A DNA stretch of 64,000 bases. It comes from Sphagnum compactum (Eukaryota > Bryophyta > Sphagnopsida > Sphagnales). Position 1 is the stretch's first letter; the number at the start of each line of letters is the position of its first letter. The stretch is taken from assembly GCA_965153455.1 (NCBI GenBank), contig OZ234502.1, positions 537,267 through 601,266 on the forward strand. The letters are read 5' to 3'. Shown here in pieces: positions 1-10,507 of this stretch. The position numbers and the translations under genes were made by a program. The notes beneath the pieces were generated by a model. That model saw only the letters and a list, made by a program, of their open reading frames with translations, was not told the DNA's origin and searched no databases.

Positions 1-299
1 TTTAAAATTCCGGTCAATATTTTAGAGAGCAATAAATGAAGCTCTTTTAAAATTCCAACTGGTAGGTTCAAATTTCCATTGGTAGAGTTCAATATTTCCG
101 AGAGTACCTAGTGAGGTAAGGTTTTTTATTTTAATTTTTTGGGCTAGTACCTATTGAGGAAGCAGTTGATACGGTTTTGGGTCACCACCACAAATTTACT
201 TCCTTGTTGGCTTTTAAAGGATATAAATTAGGGTCTTCAAAGTCTCCCAAATTATCAATGGAAAGAGAGATTTTCTAGTGTCACTTGGGAGTTGCGTTG

Positions 300-719
300 G
301 TGAGAGAGAGAGAGCGCGGACCTCACGAGAGAGCGAACTTCACAAGGAATTGGTTGTCACAGAGAACAGACTTGACTAGAAATTGGTTAAGAGAGAGAGC
401 GGAGTTGACGAGGAATCAGTTAAGAGCCTGAAGAGAAACGGAGTTGACGAGGTTATTAGTTAAGAGACAACAGAGAAAGAGAGCGCGCGCGGAGTTGTCA
501 AGGATTTGTTTAACAGAGAAAGCGGAGTTGACGAGGAATTAATTGAGAGAGAGAGAGAGCGCGGAGTTGACGAGGCATGGGCTGAGAGAGAGCGGAGTTG
601 ACGAGGCATTGGTTGAGAGAGAGAGAGAGAGCGGAGTTTACGAGGAATTGGTTGAGAGAGAGAGAGAGAGCGGAGTTGACGAGGCGAGAGGGCGGCGTTG
701 TTGACGAGGCATTTTGGTA
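300..719 (+). repeat. GA-rich minisatellite upstream of LOG remnant/CysRS
   Basis: Roughly ten degenerate copies of a 35-45 base unit are seen. Each joins a GAGAGA tract to a core close to GCGGAGTTGACGAGG followed by AATTGGTT or CATTGG. The units differ mainly in the length of the GA tract. The minus strand reads as a repeated Ser-Leu-rich peptide, which is a by-product of the repeat and not a gene. The block ends immediately before the ATG of the LOG remnant, so it lies where a promoter or 5' UTR would be. Bases 1-299 are AT-rich and show nothing recognisable. Confidence 0.85.
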
Positions 720-1256
720 ATGGAGGGACTCCACGTGAAGTTCAAGCGCATCTGTGTTTTCTGAGGAAGTAGTAGCGGGAACAAGACTGTGTACTTGGAT
801 GTTGCGAGGGAGCTTGGGAATGAACTTGTAAGTAGACAACTTCTCGGACACATAGTTTGGAGTTGTAGCGACTAGCCTCGATTGCAGCTCTTGTTGTAGA
901 ATGGTTTCGTCTGCTGCTGCTGCATGGATGACGCATTTTCCAACTAGCAGCTCTAACTAAAAGCTGTGCAGGAGAAGAGAGCCTCTAGTGTAATATGATT
1001 AGAAGTCCTCCGGCGTCTTTGTACCTGTCCGCACCCAGCTACACGCTTTGCCTTGCTGCATGCAGTGCCTCCTGCTGATGACCAAAGTTTAGGATTGTTT
1101 GTTGTCAATCCTGATCAGCTGAGTTCTGCTCCGTGAATGGATGGGTTTGTCTCTACAGGTGCAGCGTAAAGTAGATCTGGTATATGGAGGCGGGAGCATA
1201 GGTTTGATGGGAAAAATAGCCGGAACTGTGCACATTGGTGGCGGTCACGTTATCGG
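720..1256 (+). pseudogene. LOG: LOG-type cytokinin riboside 5'-monophosphate phosphoribohydrolase, 5' fragment (two exons)
   Basis: LOG enzymes release active cytokinin bases from their riboside monophosphates in the cytosol. Exon 1 (720-827) reads MEGLHVKFKRICVF, then a TGA at 762-764 where the family has Cys, then GSSSGNKTVYLDVARELGNE. It ends at a GTAAGT donor. Exon 2 (1159-1256) follows a CTCTACAG acceptor and encodes [14 protein letters not shown], the family's nucleotide-binding signature, and HVIG before a GTACGT donor. The splice phases (0, then 2) fit the usual LOG gene structure. The later exons, including the PGGxGTxxE motif, are absent; the CysRS gene begins instead at 1440. The fragment is therefore truncated and carries an in-frame stop. 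A sequencing error at the TGA is possible, but the missing 3' half still makes it non-functional. Confidence 0.85.
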
Positions 1257-1439
1257 GTACGTACTTACTGCTGATCGTCTTGTTACAGCTTGGAGCCACT
1301 AGGAACCCTCAGAGCTCTTGGAGAGTGGATATACCTTCAGGATTGGGCTGCAAGCAAAGAAAGAGATCACGTAGAAGAGAAGAACTAGGAGCGGAAGAGC
1401 GGGAGAGCGGATTTTGAGGAGAACCTGGGTAAGATAGAT
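1257..1439 (+). promoter_or_regulatory. Probable 5' UTR/promoter-proximal region of CysRS
   Basis: This short stretch lies between the LOG exon 2 donor and the CysRS ATG. A usable acceptor (TTGTTACAG, ending near 1289) follows the LOG donor at 1257, so LOG exon 2 could be spliced into the CysRS leader. No TATA box stands out. That transcription starts in or upstream of the LOG remnant is inferred from spacing alone. Confidence 0.35.
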
Positions 1440-4400
1440 ATGGCGTCATTGCAAAATGGATTGGAGTCATTCGAGTCAGAGGGCAGAAACCGGACGCCGC
1501 CGGCTCCCACTTCGAAGCCCGCCACGGGCTTGCACGTCTACAACAGCCTAAGCAGAGAGAAAGACCCTTTTGTCACCAGAGATGGCTCTAAACGAGGTAC
1601 TTTTTCGGGAAGAAACAGAATCCTGATCCATCTGCTCCGTCTGTAGATCGTCGTTCCAGAAGCAATAGAGAACACAATATCCGACAAGAAAATATCAGAG
1701 TGAAGCTTTTGTACAAATCCGAGACTTTGCGACAGAAGAAGATCATGGCTTGGTTGGGAAGAAGAAGACCTGGCTGACCGTGAAAGGCTTGGTTTGAGGA
1801 GCATCATCTCGTCACTCTTGTGAGATCTAGCATCTCTAATTCATGCATCAGTAACATTCATGACATAGACGATGTTGTATCCAAAATACTCCTGAAAACC
1901 TGGTTGGTTTTCAGGAGTATTTTGGATAACATCCTCTATGTCATGAATGTTACTGATGCATGAATTAGAGATTATCAATCAAGCTCGCTGCAACTATCTT
2001 CTTGACCTAACGACCTTCCTTCCTTCTTTGCTTTAGTCTTTGCATTTCTTTGCTCATCCTCATCCTCATTATGGTCTTATGTGTTGCAGTCACCTGGTAC
2101 ATTTGCGGACCTACTGTCTACGATTCTGCACATCTTGGACATGCAAGGAACTATGTGACATTTGACATCATCCGACGCATCATGGAGGTAAGTACTTGTT
2201 GATCTTCTCTCTTTGTTTCTGTTGCAAGCAGCATTGTTGAGGTATTTGTTGATCTTTCTCTTGACTGTTTGTTTCTGTTGCAAGCAGCATTGTCATTGCC
2301 ATTTGTTGTAGATCTCTCTTGACTATGTTTTTATTTTTGTTGCTGCAAGAATTATCGTGTATTGGAATTTTTGAGGATGTCATAGACAGCCAGATTCTTC
2401 ATGGGGTCATATGCAGCACAGCTTGGAATGTGGAGTGTGTTGTTTTATCATCATTAAATGCCTGGTTGGTTTTCAGAAGTATTTTCAATACAACATCCTC
2501 TATGTCATGAATATTACTGATGTTGATGACAAGATCATCAATCGAGCTCGCCGCAACTATCTTCTTGATCGTTTTCTTGCAACTGCAAACGACCCTGGCC
2601 AGGTATTTCTTGAATTTTGAATCTGCTGATTGATTTGTCTGCTTCACTGATAATCTGAAGCTGATAACTGCTGGATGGATCTAGTGTTATGCTGTCTCCG
2701 AGTGAGAGTTTGCAATACTCAGGGAGGTGGGGGAGGTTTTGCCACAGGTGACAGTTGAGTTTGAGGAAGCATATGCTAGAGAACATCTCAAGCAAAGAAT
2801 GCAGGTGTGTTTGTTGTTCAGTGGAAGAATTTTTTGGCTGAGTGTTTTGTATAACAGCTCAAAAGACTGATGCTGCTTCCTCATTCTATTGGTGCAGCAT
2901 CTACCCTAAATCATTCTGTGAGCTTTTTATGGCTTCTGTCTTTGTTCTCAGATGATCATGTTCTTAAAGTTTGCTGTCTTGTTTCTCTATCTTTCCTTGT
3001 AGGGTTGTTTCTTGTTTTTTCTTGTTTTGTCTTCCTTTTTCTTCTTGGGCTTCCATGGTCTTCTATCCTTTTCTAGCTTTCGTTGAGCTAACCAGCACCA
3101 TGGCCAAGTCTTCTTGTTTGAGCCTGGTCTTGTGATTGAAACTCAGTACATTGCGTAATGTATGACATGGACCTCTACCCACTGCCAGGAGCTGATTAAG
3201 TCAGTGGGGATCATATGGGTTTCCTTGTTTTCTTGTTAACTGATTTGCTGTCACATCACCTTGTTATCTCGTCATTTTTCAATTCCTTTCAGGTTGACTT
3301 TCTATTTTAGGAGTGGTTCTCTTCTTTTTTGAATGCCAGTGATATATTTTTGTATTTCAAATCATTCTAACCTTTTTGTTTGGTCATTTTTGAATTCATG
3401 TTGATTTAATTTGCAAGTTTGAGAACCTCTCTATGCCTATGAAGATTATGATTTTTGACAAGGTATTTCTTCAAGTGTTGTAAAATCATCTCAAACTTTT
3501 GGAGTTCTGCAGGTGGAAGTTACAATTCGAGAGTATCAAAGGGCAAGGTCATCTAGACAGCTGGATGAGATAGGGGATGTGAGTTTCAACTCTTGCAGTT
3601 TTCTCCCAATTTCACGCGATAGGGCTGACACTCCACAAGTTTTTGCTCAACATATTTGGATGTTACAAGTTTGTTCCCATGAGCAGAATTTGCAATTGTG
3701 GACATCAGCATTCAAGTGAATGACCTTGCTAGTTTGCTGGCTTATGCAGTAGCTTGAAATGCTAGAAGATATTAGCTTGGCTCTGAAGAACAGCATCATG
3801 GAGTACTGCTGACATCAAAATGAACCCTAATCTAGCAGATTGAGTATGTGAAGATTTCCTCTAGACTGACAGGGGTTGTGTTGAATGGCAGAAAGTGAAG
3901 CAAGAGGAGCTGAAACTGCAGAAGATTGAAGAAGCCAAGGGGAGGTTTGAGAAGCTGAAAAGGGAAGCCTGTGATTTGGGAGGCAAAGAAGGTGTTGAGA
4001 AGCTTCTATCAGGGGGCATTGCAGACATTCTGGCAGCTCATCTTGATGTGAAGGGCAAGGCATCAGTAACAGACCATGCTATTTTCCGTTCCCATGCTGC
4101 CAGGTAGCCTTGCAGCGCTTGGGATTTGTGAATATGTTATGTGGAATATGTTTCTTTGAGACCTTATGTCTTCCTCATTACCACTGGTGGTCGAGGTTTG
4201 TAAGGAGGATCCCCATGTACTAAGTTTGTCCACAGTGTTGTGGTGATCCAATTAAAGTCTTATAGACACTGTGATTCTTCTGCCGTAATTTTCTGTGTGG
4301 ACAGTGTGTTCTATGTGGCAGTAGATGTGGGGTGTGGAGGGTGAAATAAAGATTCAGAGATTGTCTGGTTGCAGGTATGAGCGCGAGTTTATGGAGGATA

Positions 4401-7400
4401 TGAAAAGCCTTGGTGTGCAGGACCCTGATGTGCTTACTAGAGTCACTGAGTGAGTACCACAACCAGAACAATGGCCAACTTGTCAATACTGGTTGGGATG
4501 TGCTGTAGAGTGACTAATGCAGAGTGACAATCATGGTGTAGGCATATTCCTCAGATCATTGAGTATGTGCAAGTCATCCTGAATCATGAGCTGGCCTATG
4601 TCGCCAACAACAGTGTGTACTTTGACACAAAAGCCTTCAGGTATGTGATCTTGGTTAATATGGTTAGTATTGTCATTGTGAGGACTGTGCAAATAGTTTC
4701 AAGTGAGATATATGCTTCTTGTAGGGGAAGATCTTATTGAGGGTGTTTCACTACATTCTATCAGCACATGGCACTACCCAATTGCACATTGAGGAAAGGT
4801 TCTATTTATAGATGTGGTATGAAATTGTTCATGTTGGCAGGGATGCAGGCCATACATATGGGAAACTGAATCCTTGGGCTGTAGGGAGCTCTGAGTTGGC
4901 ATCTGAGAGTGAGTCAAACTTTGAGACCACAGAGAAGAGGAGCAGCTGTGATTTTGCATTGTGGAAGGTGTGTTCCCTCAACTTGTTTTGTCTGAAGTCT
5001 TCATAGCTCTAGAGTTATATGGAAGTCAAAAATGGGTTTGTGATCAGTGCTATTGTGTTTGTTTGAGTTTAGGTTGTATTTCTAGATAACTCACATCCAT
5101 CAGATCATGATATATACTTTTTCAAGCGATGCAGAAAAGCAAGGAAGGAGAGCCTGCATGGGATTCTCCTTGGGGAATGGGACGTCCAGGATGGCACATA
5201 GAGTGCTCTGCAATGGCCAGTGATATCCTTGGTGACTGTATGGACATCCACTCTGGCGGACAGTAAGTACATTTCCAATTTCGATTGCTTTTGAGATTGT
5301 GTGGATGATGTAGTATGACATCCCAAAGCTGTCTTCTTGCTTTCTTGTTGGTTTACTTTTTTCCTTTGCAGAGGGGCAAGAGTCTTGTTATCTGAGTGTT
5401 TTGGGGGTTCACAGTGACCTTCAGTTCCCACACCATGACAATGAGTCAGCCCTAGCTGAAGGCTACTTCAATTCCTCACAAGTGGGTTTTCTCTCCTTAC
5501 AGTCTTCATTTCTGATTGGATTCCTTCAGTAGTTTCTGCCCTCTATTTGCATTATGCTGATACGAGGTTTGACAAGGTTCAATGTTCAATTCTACACTCA
5601 GAAAGCTAGTAAGTAAACAAATACTTCCAGAATGATAGATGTAAGGGACACGCTGCAGAAGCAGCTCAACTTTTGAGTGACTAGGTGGGTTTTGGACCTT
5701 TGTGATTGCAGTGGGTAAGATATTTCTTTCACTCAGGCCACCTCTCGATAGATGGCTTGAAGATGTCAAAGTCACTGAAAAACTTCATAACCATCAAAGA
5801 GGTTGGTTACATGCATCCCTGCCTTTTTTACACCTTTTGTACCGCTAGAAGTTAGCAAGCACTTTCTTGTTCATTTAATGCAACTTCTTTGTGCTCCTTT
5901 TAGTGCTTTAGTTTGGTGTTTATTAGGTGGGACAGACAGGGCACATGAGTTTGGAAGGAGATTTCTGTTGTTGGGAGTCCACAGTAGCAATGTTGGGAAT
6001 TGTTGTGGGTGGGATGCTTCTGGGTTTGCAGGCACTGCAGAAGTATACTTCAAGGCAACTTCGTATGTTCTTTGCGATTCATGCCTGGGACAAGGTAGAT
6101 GATCAAGCAGTTTCCTGTCTCCTGCCATCTGTTCAAGAGTCAGCAGATGACGTGTAGACGGCTCAAAAATTACTCTTTTTTAGGCCACATCATGTCTGTC
6201 GTTTGCAAATCTATTGTTTGTAGGTTTTTTGGATTGTTCTGAGGTTACAGTTAGGTGTATCACATTTTTCCCCTTTACAATCTGTGCAGCCCATAAACTT
6301 CAGTGAGGCAGCAGTGAATGAGGCAGTTGGAAAGGAAAAGCAGTTCAAGAATTTCTTTTCCAATGTACAAGTGGAGATGAGACAGGCGGTATGTAAGCTC
6401 TTACTTTTGTTCATTTGCAGCATGGGTAGATCTTGCATCCAGGACCTATTTTATGGATGATCTTCCAATGAAGACCTATTGTAAAGATGATGTGCTGACG
6501 GATGGAGCCCAATGTGTATGCACTACACAGTTGATCGTCCATTGTTGCTGGATGGGCCCTCCTCTACAGGAATATTTTTGTTGTGGTTGGTGCAACAGTT
6601 TGTGGTAGGTTGTGACTAAAGGAGGGAGTTTTGTTTTTCTGAGTGTGGCAGGCTTTAGACCATGTCCAAAGGTGGCCTGAGGATGAGAAACAACTTCAAC
6701 GCAGGATACAAGAAGTGCAGTCTAAGGTACTCTCATCCTGGGCTCCACTTGTTTGTCTTGCTTGTGTGTTGTTCTTCATGGGCATTGGAATGATTTTTAT
6801 GCAGTGCAAAGATAAGTGATGTGGTTAGATATGAGCAGGTTCAAGTGCGACTGGAAGACAACTTTGACACTGCAGGTGCTGTGTCAGAGTTGCTCTTGTT
6901 GGTCAAGGATGTGCATTCCTACATTGACAAATGCAATTCAGTATGCTCATTCCCCCTCCATCTTGTCCCTACCTGCCCTTTGTGCTCTGGTGGCATTTTA
7001 AACTTGTAACACATAGGGTCTTACCTCATCACCGAAGTTACATACACATGAGAGGAGCTGGGAAGATGGCTAAAGAAATATGAAATAAGCTGTGATTGGT
7101 GGACAAAGATAGGACTGGTGTTTGAAGTAATCTGTTTGATGCAGATGAGTGTGAAGCCAAGGATCTTTATTATTCAGAAAGCAGCTGCGTATATTACATG
7201 GATTCTCTCTATTTTTGGTAAGTTTTTGAATACTTTTATTGTAAGGCTTGTGCATTGTATTGCTTGCTCTATTTGTGTGGTTTAGGATTTTATGGATCTT
7301 AATACCCAGATATGTGGAACCTGAAATGTCTGGTGATGTTGGCTATAAATTCCTCCATAGATGTTGAATAGATAAGGAGTCTCTTAGTCACTGCAGCCAG

Positions 7401-8546
7401 CAGCTTTGGTGGTTATATGGTCTATTGACATATTGAAGCATGGAGGTCATTTTGTAGGCCATTTAGGAACTGTCTAAGAGGTGCAACTGTTGTGAAATAG
7501 TGAATGTTGGTGATGAACAAAGTAGTTATCCTGGAACATTGCAGGCTTATCTGATGCTGGAATAGGGGAGATTGGTTTTGGATCCTCTGCAAGGCAGGGA
7601 GTTGCAAGTGCAGCAAGTCTTGAAGGTGTTGTGGTATGATTGCGAACCCTGTGTCTCCTTTGGCACAATTAGTGTTCATTGGAAGTGCTGCCCTGTAGAT
7701 CTGGAGGCAACAAACCGTGCAAAATTGAGTGTGTTTTATTGTATATTACATTTCTCCTTTGGATACATCCTTCAGAACCAGATGCAGGGGCTTTGCATAT
7801 TGTTGATATGCCATTATTGTTGGGCTTGACATTAAATTGTGAATTGGTTTGCTTTTATGGAGGGGTGCTGAAGACTGGCATGTCCAAGCAGACAGTAATT
7901 GCCAGTTTAAAAAATTTAGATGATGATACTGATAGAAAGGAGGGTAATTTTTTCCATCCTCATTTGATATGTGGGGTGTTGCAGGCTCCATATTTGGATG
8001 CATTTGCTCGTTTTAGGGATCAAGTTAGAACAGCTGCAAGGGAGGGAGGTCCTAAGGTACACTGATGTACTTACTGCCTTTTTGTGTTCGAAACAATGGC
8101 AGTAGAGAACATCCATGATCTCTAGCTCACTTGAAACCAAAATGTTGATGGGTTGAAACTGGCTGGTGATGTTTAGCACCTTGCAGTGAACCTGTCCACT
8201 TCCAGTGAATGCAATAACTCTGATCACAAGGATAGCTCTTGAGGAAGAGAGGACTGAGTGTGGGAATATGTCATTTGAACAAAAGCTACAGGAGAAGTTA
8301 CTGGAGCTGGCAGATAGGGTGCGTGATGAAACTATGGTGGATCTTGGGGTGCGGTTTGAGGACAAAGGTGGTAAATCCACCTGGAAGTTGGATGATCCAG
8401 AAGTACTCCAAAGGGAGCGTGATGACAAAAGAAGGAAGGATAAGGAGAAATTACTGCAGAAAGAAGTAGCACGAAGGGAACTTGAAGAAAAGAAACAAAA
8501 GGCTAGGGAGCAAAAGCTGCATAGAAAACAACAACACCCTGACTAG
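1440..8546 (+). CDS. CARS: Cysteinyl-tRNA synthetase, cytosolic eukaryotic type (20 exons)
   Basis: Class I enzyme that charges tRNA-Cys. Exons: 1440-1596, 2090-2187, 2477-2602, 2709-2804, 3513-3578, 3892-4103, 4375-4449, 4542-4640, 4841-4967, 5135-5262, 5415-5481, 5712-5801, 6032-6094, 6290-6388, 6652-6726, 6839-6940, 7145-7217, 7545-7633, 7985-8056, 8292-8546. All phases agree and total 722 aa, close to animal cytosolic enzymes (about 750). The HIGH motif is HLGH at residues 67-70 and KMSKS is at 434-438. Zinc ligands are Cys58 (CGPTVYD), Cys376 (HIECSAM) and the His pair 401-402 (HHDNE). The insertion from exons 4-6 is helical and charged, as in the eukaryotic type. The C-terminus is Lys/Arg/Glu-rich and stops early at HPD, without the IPPSEMF-like tail of animal enzymes. 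No organelle-targeting leader is visible. Exon 4 and exon 16 starts are the least certain. Confidence 0.93.
1834..1970 (+). repeat. Near-perfect foldback in CysRS intron 1, derived from exon 3
   Basis: The left arm (1834-1900) is the reverse complement of the right arm (1906-1970), apart from one substitution and a two-base gap, around a five-base loop TGGTT. The right arm and its continuation to about 2010 match CysRS exon 3 and the end of intron 2 (about 2462-2570), including the TTTTCAG acceptor and the codons for the LYVMN region. The copy has lost the reading frame (TGA TTAG-type stops near 1960). It is thus a duplicated pseudo-exon plus an inverted copy of its first half. Confidence 0.9.
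3100..3460 (+). repeat. Dispersed repeat copy inside CysRS intron 4
   Basis: The core (about 3176-3210) reads CCCACTGCCAGGAGCTGATT then AAGTCAGTGGGG. The same core with T-rich flanks recurs near 39650 (+) and, on the minus strand, near 29200 and 33330. This copy is the most degraded. The lack of coding capacity and the T-rich blocks suggest a short non-autonomous retroelement, but I cannot name the family or find exact ends. Confidence 0.45.
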
Positions 8547-9540
8547 ATGTTATGGTGCTATGCCTTTACAACAAGCCACACTTCATTTTAACCTAGTGAA
8601 TTCCAGAATTTAATGCAGAGGCATAACACCAAGTTGGTTGCATGAAATATGTGAGAGATGCTACAAGGGTGTTGGAGTGGATCAAAAATATTATGGTCAC
8701 CAAACATGGATTACATCTGAAATGCTTCATGTGAAATGGTGCATTCCGTTTGCTAGTTTGGCAAGCCTTACAATACAATAGTCCAAAAGCTTCACCTGTT
8801 ACCTGACAAACAGCTTGCATGGAGGGACAGAAATTCTATTACTATATAGAAATCTTCAATTGTTTGTGACTCGTATTAAGCCACAGCAGGCATATCATAT
8901 GTTCTAAACATATTAGTGAAAGACAGGGCTTAAGATTTGGAGCACATTTACATGTGATAAGTAGAATCAAATCCTTTCTTCGGACACATGATCTTGCAAC
9001 CAAAACTATGGATTTGTGAAAGGACAGCTTCCAAAGGGTTTTGCTGTATGGTTCTCTTCCCACATGCATACTCATGTATTGGCAACAAAGCTAAGAATGA
9101 ACTGTTTGAAAACACATGTAGAAACAGCACAAGTAGAATTAATTTCTTGAAACAGGGCTCTGATCCAGACTCCCTTCTTTAGTTGCCATGTGAAATTGAT
9201 TGCTGATCCTACTTGTGGACCTGATTTTTCCAGGTTTCTCTCTTCTTGTAACTGTGATAGGATTCTCGCCCATGGACAGTTTTTGCTGGCTGCCCTCTGG
9301 AGGAGAGCTGGCATATTCAATTTTGCTTCATAAATTGCCAATCTTATTCAAGAGCTCTTTGGATGTGAAGACTCTAGTGAGATGCAAAGGTTTTTTGTAT
9401 TTTTGATTGCAGGTTCTTATTTTAGCCAAGCTGATGGCTGGTAGACAATGGATTCGAAATGTGACCATGTACGTAATGCTTGGAGTTGCAATCTAACATT
9501 TCTTTCTGTACATGTGTTTCATTTCTTACCATTCATGACA
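8547..9540. other. CysRS 3' flank, no gene seen
   Basis: This contains the CysRS 3' UTR and flanking DNA of middling GC content. Short open frames exist on both strands but show no family motif. A stretch near 9412-9470 after an AG (VLILAKLMAGRQW) looks weakly coding; it has no supporting neighbour. Confidence 0.4.
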
Positions 9541-9549
9541 CGATTCTTA

Positions 9550-10507
9550 GATACATAATATTACAATAGTGCAATGGTTTGTATGTAGTAAGTTACAATC
9601 AAGAGACATTCATAGAAAGACACCACTCTTCTAGACCTTTAGATAGTGAAGGTTAGCTCCTTCATTAAGTGTAAAAGGAGAAGCTTTTATCAATAATGTT
9701 GAATTCACTTTCCTTTACTTTACTTTTCCAACATGGTATCAGAGCTGAGATCTTGAAAGTAATAAAAGTAATTTCTTTCTCTTGGTCAAATCATGCCGAT
9801 ACCCATTTGTCTCATGTTTAAATAAATTGAAGGAAGTTCTTCAATGTTGCAGAATTGACACTCCAAGCATGGATCAACAAGCAGTGGGAGAAATTGGTGT
9901 GGAATTGGGCCCTGGCAGATACATCACATTCTCCAGAGAAGAAAATAGCTTTGCAACATTTGTTAAATGTTTCAATGAATTTAATATGTTACAAATAAAT
10001 AACTCCAGAAAATTAAAGTGGAATCTGAATGCCTTAATTAAAATTAATAAATTTAAGAATCTGGAGAATTTGCCAAATGATGTCAATTAACATTACAATT
10101 GACATCAGTCATATTTCGAAATTTGATGGAACTTATTTCAACATATGGAAACACAGATTAACTTTGTTGTTTAAATCAGAAAATTATGGCCTTTTGTCAA
10201 TGGTACGTAAGCAAAACCCATTGCTCCTATGGTTGCTCAAATTGTCGCAGGAGCTGCAATCTTAGGAGCCACAAGAGCAGGTAGTATTACTAAATGGGAT
10301 GACAAGGACGCAATAGCCATTCAAGTCATTAATAATTGCTCAGATAACAACGTTGTTTCCGATGTGCAATCAATAATTACATCGCATGATGCTTGGCAAG
10401 AATCAATCAGAATGTTTGCAAGTCAGGATGTAGTGACCAAAATGTTCTTAAAAGATAATTTACAAAGTTTAGAAATGAAAGATGGGGAAATTGTCATCAC
10501 GTTGTAA
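9550..10507 (+). mobile_element. Copia-type LTR retrotransposon, 5' end with decayed gag
   Basis: The primer-binding site TGGTATCAGAGC (9734-9745) is the classic complement of initiator tRNA-Met used by plant Copia elements. It follows the expected LTR terminus ...CCAACA at 9733. The upstream LTR boundary is not clear; about 9550 is a guess. Downstream, 10095-10260 encodes ISKFDGTYFNIWKHRL, the F-G-x-x-F-x-x-W motif of Copia gag. After a frame break it continues as KWDDKDAIAIQVINNC and SHDAWQ to about 10500. There is no protease, integrase or reverse transcriptase and no 3' LTR, so this is a truncated relic. Confidence 0.8.

Noticed and set aside
510-936. Three overlapping minus-strand open frames with Ser-Leu repeats
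   Set aside because: They are products of the GA minisatellite and the antisense of LOG exon 1; no homology or start context.
2399-2647. Minus-strand 82-codon frame
   Set aside because: It is the antisense of CysRS exon 3.
7679-8428. Long open frames (128 and 170 codons) on both strands
   Set aside because: They run through CysRS introns 18 and 19 and exons 19-20 in wrong frames; the exon phases explain the coding signal.
9550-10507. Intact Copia element
   Set aside because: Only an LTR end, primer-binding site and frame-broken gag are visible; no pol and no 3' LTR.
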